A stretch of DNA of 61,408 nt, from IMG/VR virus record IMGVR_UViG_3300029258_001409, positions 1 to 61,408 of that record; one strand, given 5' to 3'. Of the stretch, positions 21,105 to 31,100 are shown one piece after another. The position numbers and the translations under genes are program-made. Numbering within the stretch: the first letter of the stretch is position 1; every line of letters begins with the position of its first letter. The notes below the pieces were generated by a model that saw only the letters and a list, made by a program, of their open reading frames with translations, ran no database searches and was not told the origin of the DNA. Source of the stretch: a virus.

Positions 21105-23933
21105 ATGGAGTACGACTTCAAGAAAGCAATCTACGACAGCTCCTACGCTAGCGAAATGGCAGCGCAGCGAGAGTTCGCATTGGCCCGGCGCGTGGCCGAG
21201 GCGCGGGCCGAGGTCGCTCGTGCGGTCTCCACATCTGCCTCGGGAACGGACTGGATGCCTCCCGACCAGGCGGACCTGATGAAGGCGATCAGCTCAGTAC
21301 GGAATGAATCCAGGATCGCCTCGATCATGGGAACACTGATCGACCCCCGCGCCGTGTCTCACGACCATAGCGGCGCCCGCAAGAAGCCGACCCTCATGGA
21401 CTTCAATATCCTCCGGCGCCTGTCCTACGCGTGCGAACCCATTCGAGTTGCCATCGAATACCGGAAGACTCAGATCCGCATGGCAAAGTGGCGGGTCTGC
21501 CTGGCTGACGAGGATGAGGAGGCCACCGACCAGCAGGAAGCCCAGATGAAAGAAATCGAGCGGCTTCTGAAGCGGAAAAACAGGAACAAGGACTCTCTCT
21601 CTCGCACCCTGGAGAAAGCGACGGAAGACCTGCTGGCGCTCGATGCGGGATGTGTCCAGGTGGTGCCCTCCAGGGCGGGCAAGTATGGCGAGATGGTCGC
21701 GATGGACGGTGCAACCATCCGACCGAAGGTGACGAAGAAAGGCATTCTCGATCCGAAGACTCCCTACATCCAGTGGATCGAGAATCAGATCACGGGGAAG
21801 TTCCGGGCCCTGGGGCTCCCGGGAATGACGCAGGGGACCCTCGATAAACCAGCCATGATCTACATGATGCAAAACCCCGTCACGAACATCTTCATGAACG
21901 GCTACGGGGTATCTCCCATCGAGATGTTGATTACGGCAGTCACCGCCCTGGTCCACGGAAGCCGGTACAACGCGGATTACTTCTACGGGCCCAAGGTGCC
22001 CGAAGGGCTGCTGTATCTCGGGAGTGCGGCTACACAGAAGGACGTGACGTACTTCCGGTACTTCTGGGAGCACGAGCTTTCCCAGGGGTGGGCCATTCCG
22101 GTCGTCGGCGGCGGCTACCGCCCGGATCACACACACGCGCCGACTCCTCCACAGTTCATCCCGTTCCATCGCAGCCCGAAAGAGATGCAGTTCCATGAGT
22201 ACATCCAGTGGCTCACGCGGCTTGTGTGCGCCGCCTTCCAGATTCCGGTAGAGGAGATCGGCCTGGCGCAGCGGAGTTACGGGCCCGGCCAGAGCGGCCC
22301 GATGTTCGAGGCCAACAAGGAACCCACCCTGGACACCAGCCGGGATTGGGGACTGAAGCCTCTCCTACAGCTCATCGCGTATGAAATCACAGAGGTCGTC
22401 CAGCATTTCTGGGGAGACGAGTATCGGTTCGACTTCGTGTTGCCGCATGTGAAGGACAACGCCAAGGAAGCCACCCGAGTTGAGGTCCTGACGAAGGCGG
22501 GTCTATTCCACGAGGATGCAAGGCAGCTTTTCCTCGAAAACCAGAAGCGGGAAATTGCGGGGCTCGATCCGCTATCGGAGGACCAGTGGAAGCAGATCCA
22601 GGAAGCCAGAGAGAAGGCACAGAAGGAAGCGCAGGAACAGCAGATTGCCATGCAGCAGCAGATGGCAGGCCCAGGGGCAACCCCCGGCGCGAATGGTGAG
22701 GGAGGGGAGGGCAAGGAAGGGCCGTCGGGAGTCCCCCGGGTGGCAGGTGCATCGGGAGTTGACCGTCCCGATACGACGCCGCAACGCCCCTCTCGGCGGC
22801 CCGCTACATCTACCGAGGACGAGGAGAAGAAGAAGCGCGAGCGGGAGAAGAAGCGATCCGCCATCGTAAAGCCAAGGCCGATCGTGGCGAAGGCCCTTGG
22901 CCTTCCTGGAGGCGGACTGATTCACGATCTGTCCCGAGATGACTTCTTCGATGACCAGGAGACCGAGGACCTGGCGAGGGAGTGGGAGTCTGAGATCCGA
23001 CGGATTCTCATGAACATGGTCGAGGACCTGGGGGATCTCCTGGGTGTGGGCCGGAGCATCGACCTGGGCCCGCTTGCGAAGGCCCTCGATCCACCCACAG
23101 GGGGGATGCTGGCCGGAGAACTGCCCTGGGACGAAGTAGAGAAGATCATGGACCGGCACCTGAACGGGATCTGGATGACGGTCCAGGACAAGGCTTACGT
23201 CGACGCGGTCACAGCCGGGGCCATCCGGGAGCCATCGGCGATTTACACGCCGCTCCTGGCGCCGGTCTCCCTGCCGAAATCGTTCAACTTCCCGACCAGG
23301 GCCTACATGGTGGGTCAGAAGATCGCCGCCACGGTGCTCAGGGGGCAGGGGTTGTTTTCGGGAGGCGCCCGGACCCTCGTGCGACCCGAGGAGATCGACT
23401 GGTTGAGGCAGCACACCTTCTGGCTCATCAAAGGACAGACCCAGAAGGTGAAAAACCAGATCCAGCGGGTGATGATGGAGGAGCGGCACAAGGGAACTCA
23501 CCCGTTCCAGATCAAGACCAAGATGACCGACATGATCGGCGACTTCATGACGGACTATCGCCGGATCACTCGCACGGAGACCAGCCGGTCGCAAACCCAG
23601 GCATTCTACAAGGAACTTCTGGCGGCTGGAGAGGAAGAATGTACGTTTCTGCCTCACGCTGGCGCGTGTCGGCATTGCCAGAGGCTGATCGAAGGTCGGG
23701 TGTTCCGAATCAAAGACATCATGCACGTGACGAACTTCAACAAGCGGGTGGATGAATGGGAGCCGTGTTGTCCGCTCCATCCGAATTGCAAACATAGACC
23801 TAGCCCGGTTGTGTCCGGTCGATTGTCCCTGACCGAGCGGGAGCCGGGGAAGGAGCTCAAAGAGGACTACAATGTCGCGGTGAGGGAGTTGGAGGAGGCC
23901 CTGGCGGCGTCCGGGGCGAAGGTTCCATTCTAA
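21105..23933 (+). CDS. Portal protein fused to a MuF-like minor head protein (942 aa)
   Basis: Residues about 90-520 form a portal (YACEPIRVAIEYRKTQIRMA, GYGVSPIEMLITAVTAL, TRLVCAAFQIPVEEIG). A disordered Gln/Gly/Glu linker follows (residues about 500-590). The C-terminus from about 780 is a MuF/SPP1 gp7-like domain (YRRITRTETSRSQTQAF, then a Cys/His-rich end with HAGACRHCQRL and HPNCKHRPSP). The portal is the packaging ring; MuF proteins are internal head proteins. Between them lies IVAKALGLPGG (from residue 593), resembling the separators of the downstream polyprotein. Confidence 0.85.
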   Translation: MEYDFKKAIYDSSYASEMAAQREFALARRVAEARAEVARAVSTSASGTDWMPPDQADLMKAISSVRNESRIASIMGTLIDPRAVSHDHSGARKKPTLMDFNILRRLSYACEPIRVAIEYRKTQIRMAKWRVCLADEDEEATDQQEAQMKEIERLLKRKNRNKDSLSRTLEKATEDLLALDAGCVQVVPSRAGKYGEMVAMDGATIRPKVTKKGILDPKTPYIQWIENQITGKFRALGLPGMTQGTLDKPAMIYMMQNPVTNIFMNGYGVSPIEMLITAVTALVHGSRYNADYFYGPKVPEGLLYLGSAATQKDVTYFRYFWEHELSQGWAIPVVGGGYRPDHTHAPTPPQFIPFHRSPKEMQFHEYIQWLTRLVCAAFQIPVEEIGLAQRSYGPGQSGPMFEANKEPTLDTSRDWGLKPLLQLIAYEITEVVQHFWGDEYRFDFVLPHVKDNAKEATRVEVLTKAGLFHEDARQLFLENQKREIAGLDPLSEDQWKQIQEAREKAQKEAQEQQIAMQQQMAGPGATPGANGEGGEGKEGPSGVPRVAGASGVDRPDTTPQRPSRRPATSTEDEEKKKREREKKRSAIVKPRPIVAKALGLPGGGLIHDLSRDDFFDDQETEDLAREWESEIRRILMNMVEDLGDLLGVGRSIDLGPLAKALDPPTGGMLAGELPWDEVEKIMDRHLNGIWMTVQDKAYVDAVTAGAIREPSAIYTPLLAPVSLPKSFNFPTRAYMVGQKIAATVLRGQGLFSGGARTLVRPEEIDWLRQHTFWLIKGQTQKVKNQIQRVMMEERHKGTHPFQIKTKMTDMIGDFMTDYRRITRTETSRSQTQAFYKELLAAGEEECTFLPHAGACRHCQRLIEGRVFRIKDIMHVTNFNKRVDEWEPCCPLHPNCKHRPSPVVSGRLSLTEREPGKELKEDYNVAVRELEEALAASGAKVPF

Positions 23934-23948
23934 CGGCAAGGGGGATTT

Positions 23949-24101
23949 ATGGGGCGTGGATTCACGATGGATGAATTCAAGGAAGCCTACGAGGAGCGAA
24001 TGGCGATCATGACCATCGACGGGGGACTCACGGAAGAAGAAGCGGCTCCCCTGGCGATGGAGTGTATCGAGCGGGAGAATGAGCGCCTGAAGGCTGATTA
24101 G
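23949..24101 (+). CDS. Small acidic protein (50 aa)
   Basis: ATG 23949 follows GGCAAGGGGG. The 50 residues (from MGRGFTMDEFKEAYEERMA to ECIERENERLKAD) are helical and acidic, with codon usage like its neighbours. It fills the gap between the portal and the next gene. The function is unknown. Confidence 0.6.
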   Translation: MGRGFTMDEFKEAYEERMAIMTIDGGLTEEEAAPLAMECIERENERLKAD

Positions 24102-24128
24102 CAGTAATGACAGGAGAGTGCCAGTGCG

Positions 24129-24758
24129 TTGCGGTTATGTCTGTTATGCCTGGTGGCACTGCTCTACCTGATTGTTGCTTCTGCCGTTGGTCGTCGGCTG
24201 AGATCCATGAGTGCATGGCTTCGGGCGGTGGAGAAGGGGGAGACCATGGAACGGAGCGAGGCGGAAAGAGAAGCAGGCGCCCTGGGAAGTGACCTGGGGG
24301 CGGAGGATCTGAATGAAATCCTCGAAAAGGCAAGGCAGTACCTGGTCGAGAATGAGGGCAAGGTCCTGGCGGTTGTGCCGATGGGCATCATCCCGGCTCA
24401 GGGGAGTGCTGAGTTCTTACGTTTCCAGAAGATACGGCCCGTGTGGGCGGCGAGGCTCCCTGTCCGTGTTGCCATCGAAACCGATCGTGGATTGGTCATT
24501 GGGGAGAAAGGGGACTTCCTCGTTGCCCCCGAAGACTTCTCCAAGGCGTGGCCGGTTCCAGCCGACGAGTTCGAGGAAACCCACGTTCCCTCGTCGTATC
24601 CGGGAGATCTTGCGTCAGGGATGAGGGACTGGCTGGGGGCGTTCCAGAAGACCGAGGCGGTCAATGAGCGGGGCGACAAACTGATTTCGGGCGCCATGGT
24701 TCACCACCTGGAGGCGTTCCTGGAGCAGGCCGTCGGCGTTCTCGATGGGAAGGGGTAG
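24129..24758 (+). CDS. Hypothetical protein, possible N-terminal membrane anchor (209 aa)
   Basis: From TTG 24129 (after ACAGGAGAG) the protein starts with a transmembrane-like segment (LCLLCLVALLYLIVASAV). Internal ATG 24246, directly after AAGGGGGAG, would give a soluble 170-aa product, and both may be made. The soluble part has a beta domain (VLAVVPMGIIPAQGSAEF, then RGLVIGEKGDFLVAPEDF). No family is recognised. Confidence 0.5.
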   Translation: MRLCLLCLVALLYLIVASAVGRRLRSMSAWLRAVEKGETMERSEAEREAGALGSDLGAEDLNEILEKARQYLVENEGKVLAVVPMGIIPAQGSAEFLRFQKIRPVWAARLPVRVAIETDRGLVIGEKGDFLVAPEDFSKAWPVPADEFEETHVPSSYPGDLASGMRDWLGAFQKTEAVNERGDKLISGAMVHHLEAFLEQAVGVLDGKG

Positions 24759-24762
24759 ACCA

Positions 24763-25038
24763 ATGATCCGGGTGAAGGCTCCTCCCGGGAGGGTCCCCAG
24801 GCGTTGGTTCGTGAGAAAGGCCGTGACCACCGAGGGGGAGGGACGGTCGAGGGCCACGCACCCCCTCCTGGGAGAGAGCCTTTCATCCCGAGTAGTGAAG
24901 TTGACGCCCAGGGCCTCGTGTCCGGGCGGAAAGATCCGATCGAAGGGCAAGGGCCGTGGCCTCGGGACCGGGAAGGGCCGGGGACCGCTACGGAAGAAGA
25001 AACGGGTTCGAAATGAGTCCACGTTGGGTGCCCAATGA
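24763..25038 (+). CDS. Small very basic protein (91 aa)
   Basis: ATG 24763 encodes an Arg/Lys/Gly-rich, probably disordered protein (GKIRSKGKGRGLGTGKGRG). Its N-terminus IRVKAPPG resembles the separators of the adjacent polyprotein. It could be a DNA-binding internal head protein. The sequence is low in complexity, so a different frame cannot be excluded. Confidence 0.4.
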   Translation: MIRVKAPPGRVPRRWFVRKAVTTEGEGRSRATHPLLGESLSSRVVKLTPRASCPGGKIRSKGKGRGLGTGKGRGPLRKKKRVRNESTLGAQ

Positions 25039-25105
25039 TGCCAGTTTCGAACCGCCGTAACGCATCATGCTTCAATAGGATACCGATCCCCATTCAACTT
25101 GGGGT

Positions 25106-28100
25106 ATGGGAAACGATGCGGAATTCGAACCGGGAATGGTCATGACAGTGATCGTGAAGGCAGTGCAGCGGAATCTCCCTCCTGGAGGGCAGTGGAAGAC
25201 GATCCGGGGCTCCCGCGTGTTCATCAAGGACGGGCGGGTCGTTGCCGGTCCAGCGGCGCTCCGCGGCATGGAGATGCGCCAGCAGCCAGCGGTGGCGGCG
25301 TCCGGGGCTGAAGAAGGAACGCTGCACCCCAAGTTCCCCATGGAGAAGATCCAGGCGGACCCGACGCAGGCCCGGAAGCACTTCGATGACGAGTCCCTGA
25401 GAGAGCTGGCCGAGTCGATCAAAGAGCATGGCCTGGTGCAGCCCGTCACTGTCCGCCCGATGGGCGATGACAAGTTCCAGATCGTCGCTGGAGAGCGCCG
25501 GTTCCGGGCCCACCAGCTCCTCGGGGCAAAGCACATCCGGGCACTGGTGGAGCCCATGGGGCAGGAGCGGGCCCGATCGGTTCAGCTCATCGAGAATCTA
25601 CAGCGGAAAGATCTGAATCCGATGGAGGAAGCCCACGGGTATGCCGATGCCATGGCCGAGAATCAATGGGACATCGAGCACCTGGCGAAGATGGTGAAGA
25701 AGTCCCCGGCGACTATCGAGGGAAAACTGTCCCTACGGAATCTCCTCCCCGAGTTCCAGGGCCTGGTCCAGAAGGGCCAGCTTTCGGAGACCCACGGGCG
25801 GCAGGTGGCGAAGCTGAAGCCGGACTGGCAGCGGAAGGCATTCCGGCAGATCGTGGATCGAGATCTGACCACCACCCAGACGAAAAAGGTGGTGGAAGGT
25901 CTTCTGGCATCCCAGCAGGCCGAGGAAGCCACCCAGGGGATGGGCCTGTTCAGCGCCGAGGTTATGGAGAAACTGGACACCATGACCACGAGGGAGCAGC
26001 GGGTCTTCGCAGACCGCCTCCAGCGATTCTTTGCCTCTGCGGAGCGGTTTCTGTCCGGTGTCCAGGATAAGCGCACCCAGGGACTCACCGGAGCGTTCCT
26101 GAAGGGCGATCTGGAGCGGAAGCGGGACATGATCCGGGCGATCCGCAAAGAGCTTCGGAGGGTCGAGGGCGAATTGGAAGCCCACATGGCCCGAGAGAAA
26201 GAGGGCGGCACGGCCAGGGCGAAGACCGCCGTGAATGTGGTCAGCAAGGTCAGGAAAGCCAAGAAGAAACGTCGCAGGCGCGTGACAAAGGCCCTCGCTC
26301 TCCCGGTAGTCGTGAAGGCGGCAGAGCGGAACCTGCCTTCTGGAGGGGAGTGGAAGACGATCCGGGGCTCCAGGGTCTACATCCATAATGGGCGGGTTGT
26401 GGCCGGGCCAGCGTCCCTTCATGGGCTTCAGATCGGGCAGGCGCCTAGATCGAAGGGTTCGCAGATGCCGTGGCCGAAGGAACCGACCTGGGCCAACGAT
26501 AAAACGGGCATTACGATGGTTCCGATCATCGGGGCGCAAGCGACCTTGGAGTCCTCCGGTGTGGGACTGATGGCTATGCGAGTCGAGCCGATCGCCGGGT
26601 GGAGGAAAACGCGCTATGTCGTTACGGACAACCCCACCCCGCCCCCTCAACTTGTTCTATTTCCTCAGTTGAGAGCGCGCGATACCTATTACCAGTATCA
26701 TGATGCGGCCACCTGGGCGGGTTTGAAGAAGAAGGCGCAGGCCCTTTGGGATGCCCAGGTCCAAGAGCATGAGAAGCGAACCGGAAAGGCTACCCGAGAG
26801 GGCAGTGAGTCCGAGATCTTCAGGGCCAGAATCGAGCGGGAGATTTCAGAAACGAAGGCCGGGAAGCGTCGGACGCCAATCGAGATGGGCCAGGTCCAGA
26901 GCGGTCAGGCCCTCAAGTTCCCGCCCATGGGTGGGGCGCCGCCGCCAGCAGTGAAGGTGCGGGGCCGCACGGGTGTCGCACGGCTCCAGGCCACGAAGGT
27001 GAAGCGCATTCCGGGATTCGTGAAGATCCGGGGGAGCTTCTGCAACACGCCGGAGCGGGCAGCCGGTATCTGTTCCGAGATTCGCCGGATCGACCGAGAG
27101 ACTGTCTGGACTGTCCACTGTGACGAGCGGGACCGGCCAACTTCGTGTGAATTGACATCCCTGGGGGCGATGGAGAAGACCACGTTCCACCCTCGGGACG
27201 TGCTGAAGATCTCCGCCCAGGTCGGGGCGAAGTCCGTCTGGCTGGTCCACAACCACCCGGCAGGAAACGTCACACCGTCTCTCGGCGATGTCCTCGCATT
27301 CAGGGCGTCACAACTCGCCGGAGAGGCCGTTGGGATCAAGGTGTCCGACCTGGTGGTCATCGGGAGCGGTGGACGGGCCACGAGCACGGCAAGGTTTGTC
27401 GAAACCTGCAAAGCGAATGGCCTGAGTCCTGACAGTGACGCCTCCTGGGAGGAGAACCACGGGCGCTTCCTGGAGATTGGTCAGCAGGTGTCCTTCAAGG
27501 TATCGGAGCAGAAGAAGGCTGAGCCGGTTGTTCCGCAGGTCGGCGGGACACTTTGGAGGGGGAAACTCCCCGAGGGAATGTCCGAGACCGTAGCTACCGA
27601 CCAGGAGGCCGCGCGCCTGGTGGGCCATGCGAGCAACCCGAACAAGTTCTCCGTCGTGGCGATCCACGGGAACCTGGACGGAGCGGTCAACTGCGTCGAG
27701 GTCTATGCGGCCAAGGGGCGGGAGCCGGGGCACATTCAGCGGGCGATGCAGGATGCCATTGACGGGATTCCCCAGACATCGGTTCGAACATCGAGTTCGC
27801 ATGTCTTCATCGGCTTTGGGTTCCCCGAGGGTGGGCCCGGAGGATCATTCCTCCGGGATGCTCAGGGAAAGCCCACGGCAGCCGGAGAAGTCATCATCGG
27901 GTCCGGGCCCGAGATGCTGAAGGGTGTCGGCCAGAAGCTCAACAGCGCGTTCATTCGAGTGGCCGATGTGGTGAGCGTCGAGGGCGATCGCTGGGCGGCA
28001 AGAACCACGCTGGGCAGGCAGAACGCCTTCCAGCGGTATCCATGGGATGTGCCGGACCCGCACCCGAGAAATGAGGAGTTTACCCAGGAGCAGTATGCGT

Positions 28101-31100
28101 TCGTGGGGGAGCCGCCATTCCACGAGCAGCGGGGCAAGCTACGGTCCCTGGCGAAATCCGTGGTGGTGAAGGCTGGCTGGGATGAATCGAAGCACCCGAG
28201 GGGGAGCACTGGCCGGTTCATCCGTGGGTTCGACCGGATGATTCGAGATCTGAAGGACAAGCGGGCTACATCGCTCCGCCATGTGCTTGCCGGGGCCAAA
28301 GACAGTACCGTCGTGCGATTCACGAAGCCACCGACGGTCGGCGTAGAAACGGCACAGGGGAAGAATCTCCTCTACAGAGAGGCGATCGTCCACCCGAGTG
28401 CGAAGTTCCCGGGCCGGTGGCAGATCACCTGGTTCGATACATACACACCCCAGGACGATGCCTCATGGGAGCCGAGCGGGGATGAGGAGTATCCAACGCG
28501 GAAAGCGGCGCTGAGAAGCATTGCCGGTGTCGGGACTCTTTCATTCGGCTATCCGGGGGAGTGGAAGGTGGCGCCCTTTGCTCGATCCATCATCGTCAGA
28601 TCAGCCTGGGATGAATCGAAGCACCCGCGAGTTCCAAAAGGGCAATCGGCTGGAGGTCAGTTCGGGATGTTCGGCGGCGCGGTGTCGTCGAAGGGCAAAA
28701 AGATCGTCCGGGTCCTGAGTGTGGTGGACACGCGTCAGTACGAAGAGCTGGGAGACAAGTTCCGGGCAATCCCTGGTTCTGGCCAGGAGAGCACCTGTTC
28801 CAGATGTGGGCGGACTCACGAGATCCATGCTGAGGTCGAGCTGGAGGATGGCAGCAGGGCGGTCGTGGGAACCGGCTGCATGAAGAAATCGGAGATGGCC
28901 GTCGCCTCGAAGGTGAAAAGCCTCACGAACACGGTGAAGACGATCGCCCGGAACCGCGCCAAGCTCGAGGCCCTGAAGGCAGAGAAGGCGCGGTGGGATG
29001 CTGCCTACGAAAAGATCGAGAAGAAACCTTTGCCGAAGATGACCGAGGCGACGAAGCCGATGCCCTACACGAAGCCCGAGCAGGGCCGGAACATGGTCGA
29101 ATTCAGTATGGGCCGCGGGGAAGGCCGGGCGACGACATTCTACGAAGTCTTGAATTCCAGGCACTCGGAGGACCCCGAGTACATCGAGAGTCGGTTACGT
29201 CGCTCCCGGAAAGACGCGATTGAGCGGCTTCCCGATGAATGGAGGAGGAAGCAAGTGCGGCTGCTGCTTGGGGAGAGCATGTGGAAGCCAAGGCCGGGGA
29301 CACTTGCCATCGAGGACCTGGAGAAGCGAATTGCCAAGCTGCAGAAGAAGGTAGATGAGGCAACGGCGCCGGTGGTTGTGAAGGCCGCCTGGGACGAATC
29401 CCGCCACCTAAGAGTTCCCAGAGGACAGGCGGCGGGCGGCCAGTTCATGGGCGGGGGAGCGGGAGCGATCTCCGAGAAGATCGTCCAGGTGATCGACACC
29501 GGGAAGACGCCGGACTACACAGACCTGAGCGGGGCTGGCGTCGTGGTCGAGGGCGAGATCGCCGCCACGCACATCACCGACGATCCCAGCGGGATCATCG
29601 AGATCCTGAAACAGGGGGGAAGGTTAGACCAGGGCGAAAAGGTGTGGCGAGAGCTGGGAGAGGGCCTGTATGCGAGTTCTGCCCCGCAGCTCTGGGTGGG
29701 CCGGGCGCCCGCGAAGTGGGAATTCCTTCAGGACCTGAAGCCCGAACAGAGGCGGGCGCTGGGGAATGCAATTCTGCAACACCCTCACATGACTGAACCG
29801 CACTACCTGACCGAATCCGAGCGGGATGTGGTCAAACGGGACGTGGGCTACGTGGTAGAGGGGAAGATGCACCCCGACATCCTGTCCATGTTCGCCGACC
29901 AGCCCTACAACATCGAGATATGGAGGCCGGAGTTCCTGAAGCCCCTGGGGATCGAGCCTTCGAACCGGCAACCCCTGGAGGTCCCCGTGAGGTTTCAGGG
30001 CAAGTTCGCCGAGCTCAGCGGATACCCGACAGAGGAAGAGCTGGCCCGGATGAAGGCTGCGGGATTCGCCGGGGCATTTCTACGCTCTGGATGGTCGCAC
30101 ATGCCGCAGATCGTGGTTTGGGACTCCTCGGCAGTTCGGAAGTTCGGAGAGTATGAACGCCCGTCGAAGGTCGTTGTGAAGGCTCTCCAGGGGCTCCCTC
30201 CTGGAGGGGAGTGGAAGACGATCCGGGGCTCCCGGGTCTACATCCACAACGGACGCATCGTGGCGGGCCCGGCAGCTCTCCAGGGCTTCGAGATGGGCCA
30301 GGCGAAGCAGACGGGGATCGCCCAGGGGGAGATTGATTTCTCGAAGCCAGCCGAAGGCGGGGACTCCTCACAGAAGCGCACCAGGACGCGAGCGAAGCCC
30401 GCCAAGGCAAAAGCACCGGCAGTACGACGTAGGAGTCGCCCGAAACACCTGGGAGGCTCTGGCATCAACGACGTGGGAGAGAAGATCGGCGGGGCCCGGA
30501 AGGACATCTGGTGGGACATAGCAGCCGGGCCCAGCAGCGGCGATCTCAAGGAATTGGAGAAGAACCCGGTTGAGGCACGCAGGCTCGTGTGCAAAGAGAA
30601 GATTCTTGGAAAGTTCACAGTGGATGCCCAGAGAGATCTGGGGAGGACCGGGGGAGCCGCTTACTTCTGGAAGAAGATCCACGGGGCCATCCTGGTGCGC
30701 CCATCCGATGACCCGATGCATCGGGCCCGGTACATGAGAGGCTGTCATCTGCTCCAGGAGGCTACCCAGAAGGCCAGAACCGTTGTGGACATGAAAGAAG
30801 CCATGTCGGGCCTGGTGGATCTCTGGAACAAGGACGAGGACGAGAGGGCGGCGCTCGGTAGCCTGGGCAAGAAATTCCGAACCCATGCCCTCGGGGGCGG
30901 ATACTCGAACACCCGGTGGAAGATCATGCGGGACGCCACGCACTATGAGGCGATGGAAAACGATCCCGACATGATCGCTCTCCTGGACCTGGTGAAGAAG
31001 CCGGAGGAGTTCCAGGCGCGGCTCCAGAAGAAGAATCCGATGCTGGCGGCCCAACTCAAGGCCCGCCCATCGCTCATGGGACAGGTACTGGCCCGCATCG

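Noticed and set aside
24804-25016. Alternative 70-aa frame overlapping the small basic protein
   Set aside because: It is Gly/Arg/Glu-rich out-of-frame sequence with a weaker start than ATG 24763.
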